A stretch of DNA of 8,111 nt from an archaeon (GCA_020056025.1 JAGVIO010000135.1:1-8111); one strand, 5' to 3'. Positions 1 to 5,790 are shown, counted from the first letter of the stretch. The notes: generated from the letters alone by a model not told the origin. A program made the numbers and translations.

Positions 1-90
1 ACTGCTTACACTGTACTGCTTGTTACTGGAATAATCGCAGTAATAATTGTTGGAGTAGGCTTAGTGTTCAAATTCCTTATCTTAGGATAA
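1..90 (+). CDS. C-terminal end of a membrane-anchored protein (partial)
   Basis: Frame 1 is open from the window edge to a TAA at 88-90, giving 29 residues. They are almost entirely hydrophobic (runs such as GIIAVIIVGVGLVF) and end in FKFLILG, so this is a C-terminal transmembrane segment or tail anchor of a protein that starts before the window. Nothing in these residues shows the function of the rest. A T-rich terminator follows at once, which agrees with a real gene end. The frame is short, so the call rests on its composition and on the position of the terminator and the next promoter. Confidence 0.6.
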   Translation, partial: TAYTVLLVTGIIAVIIVGVGLVFKFLILG

Positions 91-94
91 GGAG

Positions 95-128
95 ATTTTT
101 TGTTTTTTCTTTTTTATTTTAATTTCTT
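95..128 (+). terminator. T-rich archaeal terminator
   Basis: Just after the stop at 88-90 there are several runs of T broken by single G, C or A bases (95-101, 103-108, 110-115, 117-120). No hairpin is needed: archaeal RNA polymerase ends transcription at such oligo-T tracts. It separates the truncated upstream gene from the promoter at 146-159. Confidence 0.6.
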
Positions 129-145
129 TATAGTAGTTACAGATG

Positions 146-159
146 GAAAGGTTTAAATA
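146..159 (+). promoter_or_regulatory. Archaeal BRE/TATA promoter of the 223-2912 gene unit
   Basis: GAAAGG (146-151) is a BRE-like element directly followed by TTTAAATA (152-159), a textbook archaeal TATA box. Transcription would begin about 25 bases further on, near 180, leaving a leader of about 40 nt. That leader carries a perfect Shine-Dalgarno site, AGGTGAT at 211-217, 5 nt before the ATG at 223. Confidence 0.8.
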
Positions 160-222
160 GATAAGGTGAATTCTTATTGCAGGGTGTCTAGAATAACTAA
201 ACATTGCAGCAGGTGATTAAAA

Positions 223-984
223 ATGACAGTAATAAGCATGATTTCTTTCGGAGAGTCAGGAGCAGCTGTTGCTGACGAGCAGTCAAGCACAATGCTGAGG
301 AAGCATAATATAGCATCAAAGCTAAGGATTATTGATAACTCTATGATTTATGGTGGAAGCGGCGCTGCTTTCTTCATAAAAGAAGCATATGATGCAACTC
401 TAGAAACAATCGAGAATCTGAAGAGGGACAAAGCAACAATAACGCCTGAGAAGATTTACTCGATTGCAAAGGCAGCAATGACTGATTTGAAGAATAGCCA
501 TAAGAATAAATTCCTTCTTGATATGTTTGGCCTAAAATTATCTGAGTTGCAGACAGGAAAAAAGGAGAATGGCGCAGGCTTGGACGATTCGTTCAAGGCA
601 AGAGCTTATGAAGGGCATAATGAATACTCGCGGGAGCTAAGAATCGCTGTACTTTTAGGCGGCTTGTGCAATGAAAAATTTGAGATATTCTATTTAGATA
701 CAGCAGGAAACGATGCAGGAAAAGTGCCTAACCATTATGAAACAATAGGAAGCGGATCAGACGAAGCTGAAAAAGTATTGTCAAGATATTTTGCAGAGAT
801 GTCTAGAGATTTGAGGGAAAAGTCGCCTGTAGATGTGGGGCTTGTAAAACTAATAGAAGCGACAAACTCTGCTGCAAAGATAAACCAGGGTGTCGGCGGA
901 AACCCATCAATTGTTTACATGGCAAAAGACAGCATAATAGAGCCAAATGAGAGCCAGTGCATACTTGCAAGCGAGATTGTGTAA
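223..984 (+). CDS. Divergent proteasome-type Ntn-hydrolase (253 aa up to an in-frame TAA)
   Basis: The start is fixed by AGGTGAT at 211-217. The N-terminus reads like a proteasome beta or HslV chain after methionine removal: Thr2 as candidate nucleophile, Asp18 in AVADEQSS matching the catalytic acid, Lys33 in IASKLRIID matching the catalytic lysine, then GGSG near 44-47. Later segments also fit the fold: AVLLGGL followed by FEIFYLDTAG, YETIGSGSDEAEKVL (the IGSG motif), DVGLVKLIEATNSA, and GGNPSIVYM. These family matches were made by eye. About 30 residues around 100-135 have no obvious counterpart in standard beta subunits. There is no propeptide beyond Met1, which is HslV-like. The frame stops at TAA 982-984, yet coding-like sequence continues in the same frame to 1143. 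It is the first gene of a four-gene co-directional unit. An intracellular threonine peptidase or related amidohydrolase is likely; its substrate is unknown. Confidence 0.65.
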   Translation: MTVISMISFGESGAAVADEQSSTMLRKHNIASKLRIIDNSMIYGGSGAAFFIKEAYDATLETIENLKRDKATITPEKIYSIAKAAMTDLKNSHKNKFLLDMFGLKLSELQTGKKENGAGLDDSFKARAYEGHNEYSRELRIAVLLGGLCNEKFEIFYLDTAGNDAGKVPNHYETIGSGSDEAEKVLSRYFAEMSRDLREKSPVDVGLVKLIEATNSAAKINQGVGGNPSIVYMAKDSIIEPNESQCILASEIV

Positions 985-1143
985 GGGTTCACAAACGGGT
1001 TATTGGAAGGTGATTTCACTTGCGATGCTGTCAGGAGGCTTGTCATTGAAAATGCGAATTATGAGCAGGTTGAGGAAGAGATGATGCAGAAAGCAAAAGA
1101 CTGGAAAAAGCTGGACAGGATGCTTAGGGGATATAAAGAATAA
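985..1143 (+). pseudogene. In-frame continuation of the Ntn-hydrolase gene beyond TAA
   Basis: The same reading frame stays open for 52 codons after the TAA at 982-984 and ends at TAA 1141-1143. It begins GFTNGLLEGDF and continues as a charged, helical sequence ending KKLDRMLRGYKE. Codon choice (AGG for Arg, GAA and AAA rich) matches the neighbouring genes. The full frame 223-1143 would encode 306 residues if TAA were sense; AAA (Lys) to TAA would be a single change. No in-frame ATG with a ribosome site starts the segment: TTG 1003 and AAGGTGAT at 1007-1014 lie inside it, but no in-frame start follows that site. It is either the severed C-terminus of a recently broken gene, a readthrough extension, or the result of a base error. 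Confidence 0.55.
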
Positions 1144-1177
1144 TTGTGATTAGGATGGAATTCAAGTTGATGTTAAA

Positions 1178-1891
1178 ATGATATCTTTGGAAAAAGCATT
1201 GGCATGGCTGAACAGAGAGAAAGATGCCAAGACAGCTGCAAAGAACCGCCTATTAGGAGAGGATTGTTTTCCAGTTATGGAAGGCAGCGGCCATATGGAC
1301 GAGCCATCTGAAGAGGTGCTTATTGAGCTTCTCAGATACAAAAATCTTGCTGCTGAAAAGCGCGAGGCGATTATCAGCGCATGTGAATATATTTATGATT
1401 TGTTAACAGAACAAAAGCCTGTTTCTGATAAAACAGGTTTAGAAGGTGTTTGTGTGGGGCTCTGCCGCTTGGTTGATTGCGCAGCACCGCCTGAACTTCA
1501 AGGCAGCGCTTATTCATTCTTTGAGGATGTTCTTCATGATCCCAAGATGCCTGAAGTTTTTCTAGTGCCTGCTGTTTGGGCAAGGTCAGCTTACAAACAG
1601 ACAAAAGAAGATATACCTTTATGGGAAATGGTAATGGAAAAATACCCTTCTGCAACAGCCTATGCTTTCAATACCCTGTTGAAAATTGATGCAGCTGCAC
1701 CTAAAATCAAGGATTATCTCCAATTTATTTGGACAAAGCAGGCTCAAGAAAACTGGCCTGTTGATACTGCTTTTTTAATGCGCAGAGCTGCCCGCAGATA
1801 CGGCAATGATATTATTTCCCGAACTCTCGATCCTTTAAAAGGTACAGATTCATGGAAAAAGATAGAATCTGAACTTCAGTCAAGAGAATGA
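1178..1891 (+). CDS. Hypothetical helical-repeat protein (237 aa)
   Basis: I do not recognise this protein. It starts 34 nt after the extended frame of the Ntn-hydrolase gene, with a weak ribosome site GTTGAT at 1166-1171, 6 nt before the ATG. Upstream in the same frame there is a TAG at 1151 and no other start. The sequence is rich in Ala, Glu, Lys and Leu and reads as a string of amphipathic helices, for example EEVLIELLRYKNLAAEKREA, then VFLVPAVWARSAYK, then AYAFNTLLKIDAAAP. This resembles a HEAT/armadillo-like solenoid, although no clear repeat consensus is visible. No signal peptide, membrane segment or catalytic motif is seen. It probably shares a transcript with the Ntn-hydrolase and the two paralogues downstream, and a scaffold or adaptor role is only a guess. 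Confidence 0.75.
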   Translation: MISLEKALAWLNREKDAKTAAKNRLLGEDCFPVMEGSGHMDEPSEEVLIELLRYKNLAAEKREAIISACEYIYDLLTEQKPVSDKTGLEGVCVGLCRLVDCAAPPELQGSAYSFFEDVLHDPKMPEVFLVPAVWARSAYKQTKEDIPLWEMVMEKYPSATAYAFNTLLKIDAAAPKIKDYLQFIWTKQAQENWPVDTAFLMRRAARRYGNDIISRTLDPLKGTDSWKKIESELQSRE

Positions 1892-1949
1892 TCAAAGCAA
1901 TGGATTTATGACAGCAAAAAAATTGGCTGAGAAGACAAGGTGAATACTA

Positions 1950-2438
1950 ATGGGAAGATACAAAGAGCCGATGCTGAGCACAATGAATGTTTCTGGAAAA
2001 AGAATAGGATTCTGTCCTGACTTATATATACTAGATGAAAGGCCAGAGCAGCAGAGAAGATATCAGTTACAATTATACAGGTCAATCAGGGATGCCAACA
2101 GCCACAAATTTACGCTTTTCAATATAGAAAATCTTGCGAAACGCCTTGAGCTTGAAAACTTAAATGCAGAAATTCTTGCAATGCATGCTCTCATTATTCC
2201 ATACGGCCCTTCTGATAATTTTGAAGCTGCGTTGGATCTTGCGCACAGCTGCCATGACAAAGGCTACAAGGGGGCTGTATTTCTTGACGGGACTATAATT
2301 GAAGGCAACAGGCGCGAAAATGAGGTAACACTTGAGGGGCTTGTCAGGAGAATGAGCCAGTGCAAGGAAGACATGGAGATGTACTTGTCTCCACTGTCAA
2401 GATATCTGAAGCAACTGAGGAAAGAAGGAAAGATATGA
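1950..2438 (+). CDS. Unknown alpha/beta family protein, copy 1 of 3 (162 aa)
   Basis: The start follows a good ribosome site (AAGGTGA at 1937-1943, about 6 nt ahead). It is a paralogue of the next gene and of the minus-strand gene at 5791-6237. Shared landmarks, in order: a beta strand GKRIGFCPDLY (16-25), FTLFNIENLAKRL (54-66), HALIIPYGPSDNFEAALDLA (79-98), GYKGAVFLDGTI (105-116) and a C-terminal YLSPLSRYL (145-153). The pattern of a hydrophobic strand, a Pro/Asp loop, an acidic helix, then a strand with G/P before it recalls the nucleoside 2-deoxyribosyltransferase/TIR-like Rossmannoid fold, which is an inference. The acidic helix here is EAALDLA, with Glu92. It appears soluble. It is 58 nt downstream of the helical protein and 24 nt upstream of its paralogue. 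Confidence 0.8.
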   Translation: MGRYKEPMLSTMNVSGKRIGFCPDLYILDERPEQQRRYQLQLYRSIRDANSHKFTLFNIENLAKRLELENLNAEILAMHALIIPYGPSDNFEAALDLAHSCHDKGYKGAVFLDGTIIEGNRRENEVTLEGLVRRMSQCKEDMEMYLSPLSRYLKQLRKEGKI

Positions 2439-2462
2439 AAACAAAAATACAGGAATGATATC

Positions 2463-2912
2463 ATGGCTAAACCAAACTCTTTAGACGAATCCCTGGAATT
2501 GGATAAAGTAATATATAAAGTAGGATTTGTGTTTGATTTGTTTCCGCCTGGTTTTGTTGAAAATATTTTTTCTGCTTTTGAAGGCATAACTGAGCGCCAG
2601 TTTAATCTTGTCAGAGTTGAATCCCTGGCGAATTCTTTGGGCCCTTTTAAAGAAGATAAAAGAGCAAAGATTTTTTCCAACAATGCTTTGATTTTGCCTT
2701 TTTTGCCTGATAAGGAAGAGGATGCATTTTCACTTGCAGAAAAGACATTGAAAGCAGGGTATGATAGAGCAATATTTCTATACGGCACAATAAATGATAA
2801 AGACAGGCTGAATGAAAGCATAAGGCACATTTCACCTGCGCATGCTGCTAATTCAAAAGATCTGATAAGGCCAATAAATGATTACTTATATCCTGAAGGA
2901 AAGAAGTATTGA
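2463..2912 (+). CDS. Unknown alpha/beta family protein, copy 2 of 3 (149 aa)
   Basis: This tandem paralogue of the preceding gene starts 24 nt after it, with a partial ribosome site GGAATGAT (2452-2459). The matching blocks are YKVGFVFDLF (18-27), FNLVRVESLANSL (47-59), NALILPFLPDKEEDAFSLAE (74-93), GYDRAIFLYGTI (99-110) and a C-terminal DLIRPINDYLYPE (133-145). The last block is very close to DLMLEPLYKIFYPE in copy 3 of the family, which ties all three copies together. Identity to copy 1 is low outside these blocks, so the duplication is old or fast-evolving. Function is unknown, and the nucleoside-deoxyribosyltransferase/TIR-like fold is inferred only. The stop codon TGA (2910-2912) directly abuts the stop of the convergent gene. 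Confidence 0.8.
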   Translation: MAKPNSLDESLELDKVIYKVGFVFDLFPPGFVENIFSAFEGITERQFNLVRVESLANSLGPFKEDKRAKIFSNNALILPFLPDKEEDAFSLAEKTLKAGYDRAIFLYGTINDKDRLNESIRHISPAHAANSKDLIRPINDYLYPEGKKY

Positions 2913-3716
2913 TCAAGCTTTTGTAATAAACATTCTCATCCTTTTCACAAATTCATCTGCTTCTTTGTAATATGATTCGAATTCTTTGCCTGAAATCTCC
3001 CTGATTTCCCTGTGGGTGATGCCTTTCATAAGACTGTAGAACTTCTTCATTGTATCAACATATTCTTTTTCCAGAAGCTTCTTTTTCACGAGATGTTCGT
3101 TCAGCATGTCTGCAACGTGGTCTGGCGACGGAGGAATCTGGCCTTCGCGCATCAGTGCAGCATGTGCAGAGTCAATAACAGCCCAGTATAAGTCTAATGT
3201 TGCCTGAAGCAGATGCCATTTTGAATTCGTCAGTGTCCTTGGAGCTCTTGCAAAATAATTCCAGACAGCCTCTTCTGTGGGCCTTATCCTGCCTTCCCTG
3301 AGCAGAGCCTGCAACGGGTTGAACATGTCTTCGCTGATCAAGGAGATTCCGTCTCTGACCATATTGATTATCACAGGATCTCCTGCCCTGACAAATTCCC
3401 AGAATGAAGTCAGTGTAAGAGAAGTGATATGCAGCTTTGTGGAGATTTTTGAAATTGTCTTTTCAACTATGATGCGGTAAGCTTCCACAACTTCCCTTGT
3501 CATTCCGATAGAAAGGTCGTCAACAACAATCAGCACGTCAATATCGCTTTTCGGGCCTGCCTGTTTTCTTGCAGACGAGCCGAAGAGAATCGCTTCTTTC
3601 AGAAAGCCGCCAAATTCCCCCTGGAGCCTTTTTGCGAAATTCCTTGCTATTGCCAGATCCTGGCCTGGATAATTCACAAGATTAGGATTTTTCCGCTGCT
3701 CTAAAATGAATTTCAC
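2913..3716 (-). CDS. MNT-type nucleotidyltransferase protein with C-terminal HEPN-like domain (267 aa)
   Basis: The start is GTG at 3714-3716, chosen because GAGGTG (complement of 3721-3726) lies 4 nt ahead. Residues 38-65 hold the nucleotidyltransferase core: LFGSSARK followed by SDIDVLIV, that is G46-S47 then D58-x-D60, the GSx10DxD signature of minimal (MNT) transferases of the polymerase-beta superfamily. The usual third carboxylate strand reads LHITSLTL with no acid in the expected place. Residues about 165-265 form a long helical region that resembles a HEPN domain fused in cis. The expected R-x4-6-H RNase motif is absent: the matching helix reads FYSLMKGITHREI with Lys231 where Arg would be. 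It probably modifies or binds a partner nucleic acid or protein rather than cutting RNA. It is transcribed divergently from the MNT/HEPN operon at 3885. Confidence 0.8.
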   Translation of the reverse strand: MKFILEQRKNPNLVNYPGQDLAIARNFAKRLQGEFGGFLKEAILFGSSARKQAGPKSDIDVLIVVDDLSIGMTREVVEAYRIIVEKTISKISTKLHITSLTLTSFWEFVRAGDPVIINMVRDGISLISEDMFNPLQALLREGRIRPTEEAVWNYFARAPRTLTNSKWHLLQATLDLYWAVIDSAHAALMREGQIPPSPDHVADMLNEHLVKKKLLEKEYVDTMKKFYSLMKGITHREIREISGKEFESYYKEADEFVKRMRMFITKA

Positions 3717-3764
3717 GATACACCTCTTTTTTTATTAAGAATAACTATAATTAATAATAAATGC

Positions 3765-3772
3765 TATATAAA
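3765..3772 (-). promoter_or_regulatory. TATA box for the minus-strand MNT-HEPN gene
   Basis: Read on the minus strand this is TTTATATA, a canonical archaeal TATA box. A start site about 25 bases on, near 3742, gives a leader of about 25 nt containing the GAGGTG ribosome site at 3721-3726. It lies about 60 bp from the opposing promoter at 3829-3842, forming a divergent control region. Confidence 0.65.
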
Positions 3773-3828
3773 AGTTGCTGTTTTTGGTTGTAAATGCATT
3801 GCTGCTAACTGTTTGGCCCAAAATTAAC

Positions 3829-3842
3829 GAAAGGTTTTTAAA
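3829..3842 (+). promoter_or_regulatory. BRE/TATA promoter of the wHTH-MNT / HEPN / Fis-like operon
   Basis: GAAAGG (3829-3834) is followed by TTTTTAAA (3835-3842), the same layout as the promoter at 146. Predicted initiation is near 3863, about 20 nt before the ATG at 3885, inside the left arm of the inverted repeat at 3858-3889. A second TATA-like TTTAAATA at 3868-3875 would start within the gene and is less likely to be used. Confidence 0.7.
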
Positions 3843-3857
3843 GGTTTAATCATTTAT

Positions 3858-3889
3858 ACCATTTGGTTTAAATAAATAGAACAAATGGT
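3858..3889 (+). repeat. 8-bp inverted repeat over the start codon; candidate operator
   Basis: ACCATTTG (3858-3865) and its exact reverse complement CAAATGGT (3882-3889) are separated by 16 AT-rich bases. The left arm covers the predicted transcription start and the right arm includes the ATG at 3885-3887. It could be a binding site for the operon's own HTH proteins, which would be autoregulation as in many toxin-antitoxin loci, or an RNA stem hiding the start codon. The centres of the arms are about 24 bp apart, so a dimer spanning two turns is possible. Confidence 0.5.
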
Positions 3890-4415
3890 TCAATTAAATG
3901 AAATATTTGGAAATCGTGAACTCGCTCTTCTCCTGGGCTTTTTTGCAGAGAACCCTTCAGCAGAATTCTCGCAGACAGAAACTAGGAAAAGGACAGGGCT
4001 TTCAAAAGCGACAATGGTCAAGTGGATGGCTGAGCTTGTCAGATTAAACCTGCTCTCCCTAAAGAGAATAGGCCCCACTAACCTGTACAAACTGAATATA
4101 GACAATTCTTTTGTCAGGCAGTTCAAGAGGATGCTTACAATCGCGAAACTAACGCTGCTCCAAAAGCCAGGCGCTGAATGCTATCTCTATGGAAGCGCTG
4201 CAAGAGGTGAAGACAAAGAAGGCAGCGATATTGACCTCATATTTATCGGGAGGCTCAAAAGAGAGGATATTGCAGGCGAGATTGGCAAATTGTCAGAAAA
4301 GATTAAAAAGCCCATAAACTTCAAGATTTTCAGCAATCTCGAATGGTCAAAGGTTGCGAGAAAAGACAAGCCATTTTATGAAAGGGTTGAAAAGGACAAG
4401 GTGCTTATACAATGA
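3885..4415 (+). CDS. Winged-HTH + MNT nucleotidyltransferase, antitoxin-like (176 aa)
   Basis: Residues about 10-72 form a winged helix-turn-helix: ELALLLGFFAENP, then FSQTETRKRTGLSKATMVKWMAELVRLNLL as the helices and RIGPTNLYKLN as the wing. Residues about 96-155 are a minimal nucleotidyltransferase with G103-S104 in LYGSAARGED and D115-x-D117 in SDIDLIF, the GSx10DxD signature. The third acidic position is not evident (INFKIFS). In HEPN-MNT toxin-antitoxin systems the MNT partner silences the HEPN RNase by AMPylating it; that is family knowledge, and here the next gene is such a HEPN protein. The fused HTH suggests it also represses its own operon, perhaps at the inverted repeat over its start. 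No clear ribosome site precedes the ATG, in line with a short leader. Its TGA overlaps the next ATG as ATGA. Confidence 0.88.
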   Translation: MVQLNEIFGNRELALLLGFFAENPSAEFSQTETRKRTGLSKATMVKWMAELVRLNLLSLKRIGPTNLYKLNIDNSFVRQFKRMLTIAKLTLLQKPGAECYLYGSAARGEDKEGSDIDLIFIGRLKREDIAGEIGKLSEKIKKPINFKIFSNLEWSKVARKDKPFYERVEKDKVLIQ

Positions 4416-4834
4416 ACATCAGCCAGGCTGTTGAAAACGGCATTTTGGAAAAGGTTTCTCCTGACAAAGAGCTTGCCGGCAAAGAAACTGCAGAAGCTGA
4501 TTATGATCTTGAAAAAGCGCAGAAAGCGCTTGAGGATGAAGATTTCAAATGGGCAATTGTGAAAAGCTATTATTCGATGTTCCATGCTGCAAGGGCTGTG
4601 CTGTTTGTCCTCGGCTACAGAGAAAAAAAACATTTTGGAATAAGTGTTGTGCTTGATGACCTGTGCAAGAGGGGAAAGCTGGAGAGCCTTTTTGCCAATG
4701 ATTTCAAGGCAGCTGTTTCTGCAAGAGAGGATGCAGACTACCATTATATCTATTCAGAAGACGAGGCAGGGCATATGCTGGATGTTGCTGAGCAATTCAA
4801 AGAAAGAATGAGCAAGCTTGCAGGTGATATCTGA
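4412..4834 (+). CDS. HEPN-domain RNase, toxin-like (140 aa)
   Basis: The start codon overlaps the previous stop (ATGA at 4412-4415), and AAGGTG at 4398-4403 serves as ribosome site 8 nt ahead. HEPN hallmarks are visible: helix EADYDLEKAQKAL (28-40), the conserved WAIVKSYYSMFHAARAVL (47-64), then GYREKKHFG (68-76), and near the C-terminus SAREDADYHY (103-112). The last block has Arg105 and His111, an R-x5-H motif that fits the R-x4-6-H catalytic signature of HEPN ribonucleases, next to the usual A-D-Y. The active site therefore looks intact, so it is probably a metal-independent RNA-cleaving toxin held in check by the upstream MNT protein. The length is typical for the family. It is cytoplasmic, with no signal or membrane segment. 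Translation is coupled on both sides, since its TGA overlaps the next gene's ATG by one base. Confidence 0.88.
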   Translation: MNISQAVENGILEKVSPDKELAGKETAEADYDLEKAQKALEDEDFKWAIVKSYYSMFHAARAVLFVLGYREKKHFGISVVLDDLCKRGKLESLFANDFKAAVSAREDADYHYIYSEDEAGHMLDVAEQFKERMSKLAGDI

Positions 4835-5484
4835 TGCCAAAAGAATCTTTAGACAAGGTCCTGAAAGACAAGGTTGAGCCAATGGTTCAGGAAGCAATGC
4901 ACAGGTTCATGGGAATAACTGTTCCTGAAATCTCTTCTGACATAACAGACAGCATCGAGAAGAATCCGATGATAAGCTATAACATCGACACTTCGCTTTC
5001 TTTCAAGCAGGCAAAAAGGGCTTTCAAGAAAGAATTCCTGAAAAGAATGCTGCAGACAAACCTTGGGAATGTGAGCCTTGTTGCAAAAGTGACTGGCCTG
5101 GACAGAAGGACAATCCACAGGGATATCCGAGGGCTTAATATTGATGTCAAAAAAATAAGGAATGAGATGATAAGGACTGAATATTACCAGAAAGAGGCTG
5201 TTGATTCCATATTAAGGAATACGCTTGACAATTACAAGCAGGCAATACAGCCTCAGAAACTGGAAAAGATGTATGAGAAAGTAGGAGAGCTTTCTGAGGA
5301 TATTGTAAAGACATTGCCGCTGAAAGAGATGCAGTGGGATGATGCTGAAAAAGAGTTTGAGAAAGAGTTTATCAAAAAAGCTCTTGCTGAGAATAATGGA
5401 AATGTTTCTCTGACTGCAAGGAAGATAAGATTAAGATATGAGACTTTGCACAGGAAGATTAAGAAGCTGGGGATAGGTTCTTAA
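4834..5484 (+). CDS. Protein with two Fis-type HTH domains (216 aa)
   Basis: The start overlaps the HEPN stop as TGATG, with a perfect AGGTGAT at 4822-4828 and 5-nt spacing. Two copies of the Fis/NtrC-type C-terminal HTH are visible. Copy 1 lies at about 57-104: AFKKEFLKRML, GNVSLVAKVTGLDRRTIHRDI, then LNI. Copy 2 lies at about 170-214: EFEKEFIKKAL, GNVSLTARKIRLRYETLHRKI, then LGI. Both keep the GNVS turn ahead of the recognition helix, which is the mark of this family. Residues 1-55 and 105-165 are helical linkers with no known domain. Fis-type HTHs are mainly bacterial and usually act as homodimers, so one chain with two domains may act as a built-in dimer. As the third gene of a coupled MNT-HEPN operon it could be a transcription regulator of the module or a third functional part. 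It ends in a 4-bp overlap with the convergent gene. Confidence 0.85.
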   Translation: MPKESLDKVLKDKVEPMVQEAMHRFMGITVPEISSDITDSIEKNPMISYNIDTSLSFKQAKRAFKKEFLKRMLQTNLGNVSLVAKVTGLDRRTIHRDIRGLNIDVKKIRNEMIRTEYYQKEAVDSILRNTLDNYKQAIQPQKLEKMYEKVGELSEDIVKTLPLKEMQWDDAEKEFEKEFIKKALAENNGNVSLTARKIRLRYETLHRKIKKLGIGS

Positions 5485-5789
5485 GATTTTTTGATGTAAT
5501 CGTCTAAGGAGGTTGAATGAAAATCTTCTGAAAATTCGAACTCTTTCTTCTGGAGCAATAATTTTTTTAGGATTTCAATCTCTTCTCTGCAATACAATTC
5601 CTCTATTTTTCCAAGCGTGCAGTTTAAATGTATTTGGTATACAGGATAATTGCAGTTTATACTCATCTGCCTAAGGCAATTGAAAACATCAATGAACTTT
5701 CCTGTATTGCGCTTGTCCCTTCTTAACGCTACCATTGACTGGTCGAGCTGCATCACATAGTCTTCTAATTTTAATTGCGTGTCTGTCAT
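5481..5789 (-). CDS. Hypothetical protein (102 aa)
   Basis: I do not recognise this protein. I place the start at the ATG at 5787-5789, one base after the stop of the upstream gene; a TTG at 5799-5801 would add four residues and overlap that gene. Neither has a clear ribosome site, so translation is probably coupled to the gene before it. The sequence is mostly helical and charged: QLKLEDYVMQLDQSMVALRR, KFIDVFNCLRQM, a Cys-containing stretch INCNYPVYQIHLNC, then EEIEILKKLLLQKKEFEF. Four cysteines are spread along the chain (two in CNYPVYQIHLNC) without a zinc-finger spacing. Its stop overlaps the stop of the Fis-like gene (TTAA at 5481-5484). It shares a transcript with the family copy at 5791-6237 and may be its partner. 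Confidence 0.65.
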   Translation of the reverse strand: MTDTQLKLEDYVMQLDQSMVALRRDKRNTGKFIDVFNCLRQMSINCNYPVYQIHLNCTLGKIEELYCREEIEILKKLLLQKKEFEFSEDFHSTSLDDYIKKS

Positions 5790-5790
5790 T

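Noticed and set aside
982..984. Recoding of the stop as pyrrolysine or selenocysteine
   Set aside because: The codon is TAA, whereas those systems use TAG and TGA.
1025..1081. 18-codon frame after AAGGTGAT at 1007-1014
   Set aside because: The ribosome-like site is explained by the codons of the extended hydrolase frame (Glu-Gly-Asp), and the short frame has no protein-like content.
1155..1181. Tiny frame of 8 codons (MEFKLMLK) whose TGA overlaps the ATG at 1178, as a possible leader peptide
   Set aside because: The gene at 1178 has its own weak ribosome site (GTTGAT at 1166-1171) and the tiny frame could easily arise by chance.
1374..1655. 93-codon minus-strand open frame
   Set aside because: It is antisense to the 237-aa helical gene, with no ribosome site and no recognisable content.
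2264..2830. 188-codon open frame on the minus strand
   Set aside because: It lies antisense across two genes that are supported by paralogy and ribosome sites; the product is a low-complexity Ser/Leu/Phe sequence with no start signal.
4376..4744. 122-codon minus-strand open frame opposite the HEPN gene
   Set aside because: The opposite strand encodes a clear HEPN protein with its catalytic motif; this frame is a shadow without promoter or ribosome site.
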